DNA of 64,000 bases from contig NC_133650.1 of NCBI RefSeq assembly GCF_009905375.1, positions 148,831,346 to 148,895,345 on the forward strand. The letters run 5' to 3'. The DNA comes from Apium graveolens (lineage: Eukaryota > Streptophyta > Magnoliopsida > Apiales > Apiaceae). Below are positions 33,465 through 42,426 of the stretch, in pieces. Numbering within the stretch: position 1 is the first letter of the stretch; every line of letters begins with the position of its first letter. Position numbers and translations under genes: made by a program. The notes under the pieces were generated by a model that was not told the DNA's origin, did no database searches, and saw only the letters and a program-made list of their open reading frames with translations.

Positions 33465-33960
33465 CTAGTAAAGACTGGAAAAGACTTGGGAGGAAGAAGG
33501 AGTGGATTTGAGAGAGGAGAAGATTAGAAAGTTGTAGGTGAAGAGAAATGAAATGAGAGGTGTGAAGAATCACACTCTCATCCCACCTATATATAGGAGA
33601 AATAAATGGGTAATGGACCTTAAAAAGCCCATTTGGGCCCAAAAGTTGGAAGGTTCTGGAAGTTCCTGGAAAATTCAAGAGAATTCTAGTAAAAAAAATC
33701 AAAAGAAAAACTTGAGTTTTTTCAAGATTTTGGAAGAATCCAGAAAGATATTAGAAGAGTTTGGAATTTGGGCTTAGAAATGAGGCCCAATTCTAAAAAA
33801 AAAACCTTGAAAAAATAAAGCCCAGCTAAGGGCCCAAGTGTTTAAAAAGCCCAGAAAAGGGCCCAGATATTTAAGGTTAACAGCCCATAACCCAAAATCC
33901 AGTCATAATGGGCCAAAAGAATGAAGGCTCAGCTAAGTGAAGGTGGCCCAAAAATAAAGT
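33465..33960 (-). promoter_or_regulatory. Promoter and leader of the TAT antisense gene
   Basis: CCTATATATAGG at 33586-33597 is a perfect palindrome holding a TATA box, 122 bp upstream of the antisense ATG, which leaves a leader of roughly 90 nt. The rest to 33960 is AT-rich, with repeated GGCCCA/TGGGCC words (a motif common in plant promoters) between about 33600 and 33950. Because the box is palindromic it could also fire on the plus strand. Confidence 0.6.
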
Positions 33961-33964
33961 CCAG

Positions 33965-34427
33965 GGAGAAATGGATAAAAAGATCAGGAATATGACCCAA
34001 TTCGACCAGGAATCATGTGGAAATCCTGGTCGAAATATAGGAGGTCGAAATTGCTTCGACCTGGGCAACAAATGAAGGTTAATTCGGTCAAAAAGCAGGA
34101 CTCCTGACCGAAAGGAACAAAATTTCTGGTCGAAAATTTTCTGGTCGAAAATTGTAAAAAAAAAAAAAAAAGAGGAAGGGGTGAAAATCCTGGCCGAAAT
34201 TCGACCAGGATTCCTGATCGAATGAGCCCTGCCCGAATTTGCATCGACCTGGGCAACAAATGAAGGTTAATTCGGTCAAAAAGCAGGACTCCTGACCGAA
34301 AGAACAACAAAATTCCTAGTCGAAAATTTTCTACTCGAAAAATTCCTAGTCGAAAATTTTCTGCTCGAAAAATTCCTAGTCGAAAATTTTCTGCTCGAAA
34401 AATTCCTAGTCGAAAATTTTCTGCTAA

Positions 34428-34466
<39 letters not shown>

Positions 34467-34602
34467 GGAAGGGGTGAAAATCCTGGCCGAAAATCGACCA
34501 GGATTCCTGATCGAATAGACCCTGCTCGAAATTCAGTCGACCAAGGCACACTGAAGGGTAATTCGACCAGGATCCTGGCCGAATGGATTCCTGGTCGAAT
34601 TT

Positions 34603-34633
<31 letters not shown>

Positions 34634-34660
34634 GAAAAGAAAAATCTCTGAAAAATTACA
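33965..34660. repeat. TAT 3' region repeat block I (TTCGACC words, 30 bp minisatellite, A tracts)
   Basis: A segment around TCGACCTGGGCAACAAATG occurs at about 34057 and 34243, with a weaker third near 34528. A 30 bp unit (CCTAGTCGAAAATTTTCTGC plus CTCGAAAAATT) repeats about four times at 34311-34427. A runs of about 16, 34 and 25 end at 34171, 34463 and 34633. GGTCGAA and TTCGACC occur in both orientations throughout. No coding is supported; the open frames are low-complexity shadows. Confidence 0.85.
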
Positions 34661-35150
34661 GAAAAATAAGGAAATTCCTTAAATATTTTCTGAAAAATTC
34701 TCAGAAATAAGGAATAAATCCAGAAAAATTAGGATAAATCCCAGAAATTAAGGGAAAAATCCAGAAAAATTGGATAAATCCCAGAAATTAAGGGAAAAAT
34801 CCAGAAAATTAGGATAAATCCCAGAAATTAAGGGAAAAATCCAGAAAAATTGGATAAATCCCAGAAATTAAGGGAAAAATCCAGAAAATTAGGATAAAAC
34901 CCAGAAATTAAGGGAAAAATCCAGAAAATTAAGGATAAATCCCAGAAATTAAGGGAAAAATCCAGAAAAATAAGGAAATTCCTTAAATATTTTCTGAAAA
35001 ATGTTAATATTCTCAGAAATAAGGAATAAATCCAGAAAAATTAGGATAAATCCCAGAAATTAAGGGAAAAATCCAGAAAATTAAGGATAAATCCCAGAAA
35101 ATTAGGGAAAAATTCCTGGAAATTAAGATAATTTCTGAATAAAAGGAAGA
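34661..35150. repeat. TAT 3' region repeat block II (40 bp minisatellite)
   Basis: A 40 bp unit made of two related 20 bp halves (CCAGAAATTAAGGGAAAAAT and CCAGAAAATTAGGATAAATC) repeats about five times from 34741 to 34941 and recurs more loosely to about 35110. A flanking segment (GGAAATTCCTTAAATATTTT) occurs at about 34670 and 34975, so the block grew by larger duplications too. Confidence 0.88.
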
Positions 35151-35251
35151 TTCGTTGTAAATGTGTAGGTCGCTCCACACTTTACGCAAAAACGAAACCC
35201 TGTAAGGGAACGAATAGATTTAACTTCTGCGAAACCTAATCAATGTTTCCC

Positions 35252-35268
35252 AAAAGTTGGGGGGCAAA
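35252..35268 (+). other. TAT polypurine tract
   Basis: AAAAGTTGGGGGGCAAA lies directly before the 3' LTR start at 35269 and is the plus-strand primer site. Confidence 0.85.
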
Positions 35269-35815
35269 TGATAGGGATAAATAAGTCCTGGTTTTATAAT
35301 TAATGGGCTGCTAGGCCCAATAAGAAGATGTATGATATTCAGACCAGAAAGGTTAAGCCTGACGAACCAGATCAGGCCTGGTGGAATAAAAAAAGGCCAA
35401 AAAGCCCTGATTATTAATTAATTTCGTAATTAATTAATAAGGGAGAAATCAGATGTTGAAAAGAGTCCCGATGAGGATATAAGTCCTTAGAGATTAGCCT
35501 CAAGGGAACCTAAAAGGATAAGGAATCAGCTTCCTACTTCCTAGGACTCCTAAGTCTATCCTAATTCAGAGGCTTATCCACCAAGTCTCCTATACCAAGT
35601 CCAATTCAAGGACTCCCACATCTATATAAGGGGTCTCACCCCCACCCATCAGAACTACGTTTTTTGACTTGATCCTTGGCAATCAGCAAGGTACGTAGGC
35701 ATCTTGTTAAGGTAGATTGAGTCACGAAACACAAGAGCAGTCAAATCGAGCCTCGAAGCTCACGTTCCTTAGTATTAAATACAGCAATTATATATAGTAG
35801 TTTTAATCCATAACA
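35269..35815 (+). mobile_element. TAT 3' LTR (547 bp)
   Basis: Same ends and length as the 5' LTR, with one substitution (T at 35713). It is followed by the target copy TTCGC (35816-35820) and the N-terminal part of Tekay-2 gag. It carries its own TATA box, so readout into the antisense side of Tekay-2 gag is possible. Confidence 0.96.
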
Positions 35816-36195
35816 TTCGCCTCTCCTTTCAACAAGTAACTAGCAAAATCAGTCTTCTGGTCCTCACCTACCTTCACTAGTGCGAACGCTTTCTCTACTT
35901 CTTTTAACCAGGTGGTAGCTTTAATAGGATCAGTAGTCCCTTCAAACTCTGGAGGTTTAACTGACTGAAACTGCTTAAAAGTAACAATAGGTAATATTGG
36001 TGGTAATTGAAGCTCAGGACGAGGTGGCTGTTGTAACATTTGTTGTTGTATCTGCTGTTGCTGATGCTGCATCTGCTGCTGCATCATTACCATCTGTTGT
36101 TGCATCAGATGGAACATTTGGTTCATGGTCTCATTAGTCTGATATTTAGAATTGCTGTTAGAGGTCTCAGCCCTAGTCTTTCTTTTTGGTGCCAT
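35816..36195 (-). pseudogene. Tekay-2 gag, N-terminal part
   Basis: The start codon is 36195-36193 (MAPKRKTRAETSNSNSKY); I prefer it to an upstream in-frame Met because it opens on the basic N-terminus usual in this clade. A Gln/Met-rich helical stretch follows, then the beginning of the Gag domain (PPEFEGTTDPIKATTWLKEVE) up to YLLKGE. The TAT insertion cuts it after 125 codons and it resumes at 25063 in the same frame. Without TAT, gag would read for about 360 codons. Position 35816-35820 is the target duplication. Confidence 0.92.
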
Positions 36196-36676
36196 CTTCT
36201 TCTGATAATAAAACAGGTGATATTTATTTAACAGTTTAATAAACAATCGACAATATGTATGGAAAACAATTTATCCTGTATTCATAACATGGTTTATTTG
36301 AAGAAAATAGTTGCTGAGTGTACAGATTGGAAATATAAACAGTTAAATAAAATAATTGTTTTTTTTCAACAGGAATTATAATATGAAAAACTGTAAAGTG
36401 AAAGTAAATGCTATAAAACTGTAAAGACTGAAATTTAAATAAAAGAATTTGAAAAAGTTCATCTTATATATATGTGACACCGGCTTCAGGTGTAAATGCT
36501 TGATACAAAAAGTCTCGAGCTACTGGTCATCACTACGGCTACAAGTCACACTATCGCTACAAGTTAAACTACTACTACAAGTTAAACTACTGATACACAC
36601 ATACACACTACTCACTAGGTTATACTATGCTGCCTCTATATACACATGCACTCTGGAGTCGCCGTCTCAAACCCTC
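36196..36676 (-). other. Tekay-2 leader segment between extra ORF and gag
   Basis: About 480 bp lie between the stop of the leader ORF (36677) and the gag start. It is AT-rich with short repeats of CTACAAGTTAAACTA type near 36535-36595. No gene is seen. Confidence 0.6.
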
Positions 36677-37411
36677 TCAGAACCCAGGCGGAATACGCCT
36701 AAGCTCCTCTCTAAGTGCCTGGACCAAAGTCTGTGCCAAGCGAAAAATCCTGTAGAATTCTGCAAAAGAAGGAGGTCCATCATGAGTCAAATCATCCAGC
36801 TCCCAAGTAGCACTCATCAATACTGACTGTAATCGCTGTCTCATATAATAATCCGGCTGTAGGGCCGCTAACGGTCCTCTGTCCCTCTGATCAAACAGAT
36901 GTATAATCTCCCGACACTGTGCCCGCCAATACTCCACATCATCCCTCATAACTCTATACTCATGGTATGGTACCATATGCGGCTGAGCAACCTGACCTAC
37001 TGATTCCTGAGAAGGAACCCTCGGAATACCTGCACCCTGCTGGGGTAAACCTAACTATAGATCCACATCATGCTCTCCCATCCCCTCTACTGGAATCATC
37101 TGAACTATGTCCGGCTCTGGGGCATGCACTAGTATAGGAGGTAACAATGGTGGTGGTGGTAACTCCTGCTCAATACCTAGTATAAACTGGTGCTCAATAG
37201 GTAAAGGAACCATCGGCTCGAAGAACTCAAATGGATCAAACATCTCTATGGGGTCATGCACTATCCCCTGTACTGGTGGTACCGGCTCCTGTGGCAATGG
37301 TGGTGGAGGTGGTAGAGGAGGAAACATATGCTCAGATACTGGAGGTATGGCTGGTGCTACTGGCCCAATGACTGTCCTCTCGGAAGATGCAGAATAACCA
37401 GAAGATGCCAT
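36677..37411 (-). pseudogene. Tekay-2 leader ORF upstream of gag (244 codons, one stop)
   Basis: Minus-strand frame from ATG 37411-37409 (MASSGYSASSERTV) to the stop at 36677. The first half is Pro-rich (PPLPPPPPLPQEPVPP) and acidic; the second half is helical (HEYRVMRDDVEYWRAQCREI, then a Leu-rich stretch ending VQALREELRRIPPGF). One TAG at 37057-37055 interrupts it and the frame continues unchanged on both sides. It lies wholly between the primer site and gag, where chromoviruses are not normally said to encode protein. Tekay-3 has a similar helical ORF at the same place (56234-56533). No known domain was recognised. Confidence 0.65.
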
Positions 37412-37584
37412 CTGATAATATACCAAAGAATAGAAAAGGTCATTAACAATCCTAAGATTATTTCCCTATTCTAATTTGACCTAAATCCTAACACTATTCA
37501 TCCTAATTTGACTATCCCTATCTTATGTGATCTCCTTATCCTATCTTAATCCTAATGTTCTTGTTTTCAGGGACCAAATCTACA

Positions 37585-37596
37585 GCTCTGATGCCA
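37585..37596 (-). other. Tekay-2 primer binding site
   Basis: On the minus strand it reads TGGCATCAGAGC, eleven of twelve matches to the initiator Met tRNA site TGGTATCAGAGC, four bases from the 5' LTR end at 37601. Confidence 0.88.
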
Positions 37597-37600
37597 AACC

Positions 37601-40600
37601 TGTAACGCCCTCCAGACCCGGGGTATAAGTCTGGGGGTTACTAGCTAATCACCAAACCTGTACAATTTGATTAACAATTAATAAAGAAATGAAATTAAAC
37701 CCCTTTAACACTAACCATGATCTTTTTAGGTTGAAGTATGAAAACAGGAACCACTAACTACTTTTATTACAAACCAACATTCAAAGTCTCACAAACTCTC
37801 TTTATTACAAACCATTGTCTAATTCATTTTTAGCTAAGTTCAACTTTTATTCAAACACACACACCTACTATCTATCAACACTCCACCTGCTCGGGTAACT
37901 CAAAGCTTTCTTCCTGGATTGGGATCAACACCTTGGGTATAAGAGGATCCCGAGGCTTGACTCGCTTCTTTACCACTCGAGTCCTGATTGGTTTCATATT
38001 CCTTCTTAACTGAAAACAATAAGGTGAATAACAACAAAAGGGGTGAGCCAAAAGTTGCTCAACAAGTCCACAAACATATAAACAGTGTTAAAGCATTTTA
38101 AATGAATCCGCCATCCCAGGTATATCTGCCAAGATATAACCTCACGAGAATAGAAAGAAGGCCATTACTGGTGAGTACAAATAAACTAAACTGGACACAA
38201 GTTCGCATCTATATTCTGCTGATCAGTCAGAATATAATGCAGATCCATATCTCAGTATATAGATCCAGTCGGGTACCCAGGCACTACGGCCCACGTCGAG
38301 GCACCAGTCATCCCGGTCCTCAGGATTAAGACACACTCAATCCCAAAATATCCTTATCCAGTCCATCGCTTAGCAACCGGGACAATCGGTATGCTTTGAT
38401 ATATTCTAAACACTAGAATATATCAATCTCCATGTGTTACCAACAGAATATGAATCAAGAATCCAAAGAAACGGAGAAATCAAGAATTGAAATGAAATAT
38501 GAACAAAGGAATATGGATTGTATATTAGTGATCAAGAACAATAATCAAGAGAATGTAAATGTGATAAATATTTGAATCAATATCACTATTCCGAAAGTAG
38601 AATAGAGGAAAAACTTGCCTTCTGCGCGACTTACTGCAATTGAATCACTTATGTCTATCACCTTGGACTATTACCGACTCAACTGGCCTGGCTGGCTTAG
38701 CTTCTGTTGGCAAAACAGACTGGTTAAGTCACGTCATACTTCATTTGCATCTTGAATCGACTTCAAACTGATCCTAACATCTACCCATGCGCTTATGACT
38801 GACTCATGTATTACATATAAGCAAGTAAGACTCGATTAACCACGTAATACACATAAGCACATAAGCACATAATCATTTTTATGGTGAAAATAATTTTTAA
38901 AACCAAAATCGACTCGCTGATCGCTCAACTGATCGTTATCTGACTCGTTTCCCATTTTTCCGGAATTTTTCGGACTCGTCTCGGCACGTAACTTGACTGA
39001 TAATCAAACAAGTCACAAAATCAACTAACTTCTAAAAAAATTAAGCTTTGATATTGTTTTTAATGAAAACGATTCATTTTTCTGAGTTAACAGGCTTTCG
39101 AAACGGACTAACGGTTGAATTATTATTAATTAAATACTGATAATTCCATTTATTAATCATTATAAATAATTATTACTAATTTTTAAAACCCAAAAATAAT
39201 TTTTTAAATCATTATTTAAGAAAATCAGAATTAAAAATAATTTTTCTATAATTTTTGAAATTAAAATGAATTTATTATGATTTACTGAAAATTATTTGAT
39301 TAATTATCAAAATAATTAATCACTTTTAAGTAATTAATAAGTAATAAATAAATAATAAATAATTAAGAAAATAATTCAATCTGATTTTTAGAAAATAATT
39401 TAGAATTATTTATAATATAAATTAATTAATTAAATAATTAATTAATCAATTTACAAAATAAATAAAACTGATTTTTAAAATTAATAAATATAAAAAGTAA
39501 AAATAATTTCCAGAAACATATGTCAGAAAACAGACATCTGACAAGGTGGATCAAAACCGGGTTCTGGAAACGGGTCAACCGGGTTGGATTCCGGTTCTGT
39601 GAAGAACACCACCAGAATCTGGGTTTAAACCCAGAATCCGGCGACTTCACCGGACTCCGGCGAGTCCAATTCCTAGCCAAACGGACACCTTTTGGTTCCG
39701 TTTTTGATCCCAAAACATCCCAAACTACTTCCCCAATCTGTTTCAGGCCAAAATCGACCAGAAACATCCCTGGATATCATTCTCCGATCAAAATCATCAA
39801 GAACTCCGGCCAAAAATCCAAATCACTCATTTGTACATAACATCAAACGTTATATAGTGCAAAATGAAGCTAAGAACATATACAATCAAAGCCCTAACAT
39901 TACAAGAACCAAATATTCACAGAAATCATCGAGTTGTGTTTTGAAAATTAGACCTAAACCCTAGAAATCGTGAATCATTATCCAAGCATCGTTTGTTCAA
40001 TTAAACACCATGAATCGACTGTAAATCATCTAACAAAGCTATATCAATCATCAAAACATCACAATAACCCCAGAATCAAAAAGCCCTAATTCGAACATAA
40101 ACCCTAGAAATCAAAAATCAAAAACGATGCAATAAAACGTGAAATTGACGCAAGAAACAGAAAGAACGGATCAAAACCTTCGATTTGAGTACTTGAATCA
40201 CACGATTTGATGCTGTAATCAGTGAGAAATCACGACTTGATTCTTCGACCCGAACCTGTTCTTCCCGACCCGATTTCAGAGAATTTTTGGTAATTTTGCA
40301 GATTTTAATGATTAATTATAATTAATTAAATAAAAATTAGGCTATTTATAGTAGTAAAAATAATACTCCTAATTAAAATTAAGGGGCTAATTATACATTA
40401 AATAAAAATATTGGGCCCTAATTTTTATAATTTTTGAGTATTAAAATTTAATTTATAAATATTTTATATATGCAATATATATGCCAAAAATTCCCAAAAA
40501 TTGTGAATAATGCAAAAATGCAAAGAAATAATATAAATGAAAGTCCTATAATTTTATAAAAATAAAAATATGATTTTTGTGGGTTTTTGACACCCAATGG

Positions 40601-40941
40601 GGCCCGGAAAAATCATTTTTCGCAAAACGAGAAAATTTATAAATTATCTAAATGTTCAGAACAAGGCGATTGTAAAAGCCATTTGATGAAAAATGAGGCC
40701 CATTATTTTATTTGAAATACTGGCTTTAAAATCATCGTTTGGGTCATAAAACGTTTGAAATAAAACCTATAAATGCATAATAAAATATCTGAAAAATACC
40801 TTAAAATACAGAAATGACATGAAATACACGTATCACGTAACAGTTAGGGTTTATCAGATAATCACACATAAATGACACATTAATTCACATATTTTATTAT
40901 AATCATGATATAATATAAACGTAAAGTTCCCAGTCATTACA
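37601..40941 (-). mobile_element. Tekay-2 5' LTR (3341 bp)
   Basis: Full-length LTR in minus orientation, bounded by TGTAACGCCC and TTACA on the plus strand. It includes 38662-39016, absent from the 3' LTR. Its TATA box (40342-40351) points towards the primer site and gag, so this is the element's promoter copy. It is followed by target copy GCAGG (40942-40946). Confidence 0.94.
40342..40351 (-). promoter_or_regulatory. Tekay-2 5' LTR TATA box
   Basis: CTATAAATAG on the minus strand, the same box as in the 3' LTR. It is about 590 bp from the LTR start, the usual U3 position. Confidence 0.6.
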
Positions 40942-40946
40942 GCAGG
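40942..40946. repeat. Tekay-2 target site duplication, right
   Basis: GCAGG, matching 17872-17876. SIRE-A extra ORF sequence resumes directly after it. Confidence 0.95.
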
Positions 40947-41116
40947 TGTCTTGCTTCCCCATATCAGCTTCTTCTTTTCTTCAAGAGTTAATTCTGCCTT
41001 ATCAGCGTTTGAGCCTTCTGAATCAGAGTTTAAATTTCTGTCAGGATTTGAAAGATCAACATTTATTCCTTGAATTGTAGAGTCAACAACTTGAGTAGTA
41101 TCAGTGGTTGTGACTG
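40947..41116 (-). pseudogene. SIRE-A extra ORF, upstream fragment
   Basis: Minus-strand reading is Ser/Asp/Asn-rich and charged (VDLSNPDRNLNSDSEGSN, then LTLEEKKKLIWGSKT) with no stop inside. Joining it to 17871 across Tekay-2 keeps the reading going (LKRDSSETINKIYSG). It is the low-complexity middle part of the third ORF of SIRE-A. Its 5' portion is cut off by the LTR end at 41117 and is not in this window. Confidence 0.6.
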
Positions 41117-41356
41117 TGTAATAACCCCAATTTTTGGAAACATTTGAAACCCTAATGAATAGTAACTTTTTGCTGATGATGCTGATTAAAGAAAATTATC
41201 AAACCACACTATATAGGAGTACTGTTATGGAAATTTTGAGATCGTATTAGTATTCCATAAAGTAAATGAGTGTATGTGAAGGCCGTCAGAATTCGGATTC
41301 GAAAACTTTGGCTTTTCCCGAAAATCCACCAGATACCGAAAGGATTAAGTATAAGG
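41117..41356 (+). mobile_element. Orphan LTR end (240 bp) of a further element
   Basis: It starts TGTAATAACCCCAATTTTTG, an LTR-like start with the TGTAA terminus seen in the Tekay LTRs, inside the SIRE-A extra ORF. It matches no other part of the window. Tekay-3 inserted 240 bp in; the rest must lie beyond 64000. The assignment as an LTR is an inference from its ends and position. Confidence 0.5.
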
Positions 41357-41820
41357 TGTTACGACCGACATTTTGTGTAATATTATTTGTGAACTTTGTA
41401 TAATATTTGAATCGATTATAAATATACCTATTTGATTATACACTTGTGTGCTTGGAGTTGCTGCATTATAAATTGCTTTACTTAGAATATAAATTTTTCA
41501 AAGCGAAAGTTTTATTAATTGCTCCCATTTTTTATTTATAAAGATTATTCTTTACCATGGAAAATTATCTTTTAAAAATTATTTCATTCACAAATTTCAA
41601 AAGTGATCTCATAAAATTTCTAAAAATCCAAGTTATTTTATGGTACAATTTTTATAATTTTTGAGCTTTTACTTTATTTTATAAATATAGATCTTTGAAA
41701 ACTAGTTGTTTAGTAATTAGAAAATTACATGAATATCCTTGCATGCAAATACCCTCCCATTCAACTAAAGGGCTAAGAAGACAATTCCAACCCCACTCAC
41801 TCTCATTCTACTAGCCAATT
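41357..41820 (+). mobile_element. Tekay-3 5' LTR, first part
   Basis: It starts TGTTACGACCGACATTTTG and is colinear with 61487-61950, with about eight differences in the first 190 bp. It breaks at CTAGCCAATT, where truncated SIRE-B LTR begins. The LTR resumes at 52802 after SIRE-B, but about 330 bp (the equivalent of 61951-62279) are missing at this place. TAAGG (41352-41356) is the presumptive target copy. Confidence 0.92.
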
Positions 41821-42099
41821 ACAAGACATCATCTATGTACAATTAATCAACCTATTCTGTATATCTACTAATCAAATACTACTACAGATTCTAAACAATG
41901 GGTATGCAGAAATGTGCTATAGACTTATTGTTACATAAGCTACTCACTCGATGGATAATAAATCATCATCCGTCGGGACTATATTGAGTCATCCGTCGGG
42001 ACTATAATCCTTATCCGTCGAGTGCTACATTTTCACTAAGTGAAATCTACCAAGGTGTTTTGTTAATGAAAATATCAAGTTCACAACATATAAACAACA
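41821..42099 (-). mobile_element. SIRE-B 3' LTR, truncated (279 bp)
   Basis: In minus orientation it starts TGTTGTTTATATGTTG at 42099 and matches 52510-52801. The distal roughly 745 bp of the LTR are deleted, and the break shares AATT with the neighbouring Tekay-3 LTR. It contains four of the ATCCGTCG-type words. Confidence 0.9.
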
Positions 42100-42426
42100 A
42101 TCTCCCCCAATTTATGTCTAATGGAATTATAGCCATAAATTAAGAGATACTTGATGATAACAAAACACCCTAAAAATACAATTTTAAAAGAAAGTAGATA
42201 AAACTGTAAAGTGCTTCAATTAACAAAATGTACAAAGTTTAGCTCACAATCATTTTCAAGGTGCTCCTCTAGCCTGAGCAAATTTATTTAGTTCCTTGAA
42301 GGTCTGGATCTCTTTCCAAGCTTTCTGTTGTTTTCTTCTATCTGATTTTGGAGCTGCCTGTGGAATTCCAGTTCATCAGATTCTGAGAGATTTAGCTTTT
42401 CTTGCATTTTCAAGAGAGTCTCATTG
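42100..42426 (-). other. SIRE-B polypurine tract and 3' spacer
   Basis: The minus strand ends in AATTGGGGGAGAT just before the LTR start at 42099, a clear polypurine tract. The remaining roughly 310 bp to the extra ORF stop contain no frame of note. Confidence 0.75.

Noticed and set aside
34088..34551. Phe-rich minus-strand ORFs in TAT repeat block I
   Set aside because: They arise from A tracts and tandem TTCGAC repeats; no protein is supported.
34741..34941. Regular 40 bp repeats considered as a CRISPR-like array
   Set aside because: There are no unique spacers; units follow head to tail in a plant retroelement 3' region.
37107..37397. Gly/Ser-rich plus-strand ORF
   Set aside because: It is the complement of the Pro-rich leader ORF of Tekay-2; the composition follows from that.
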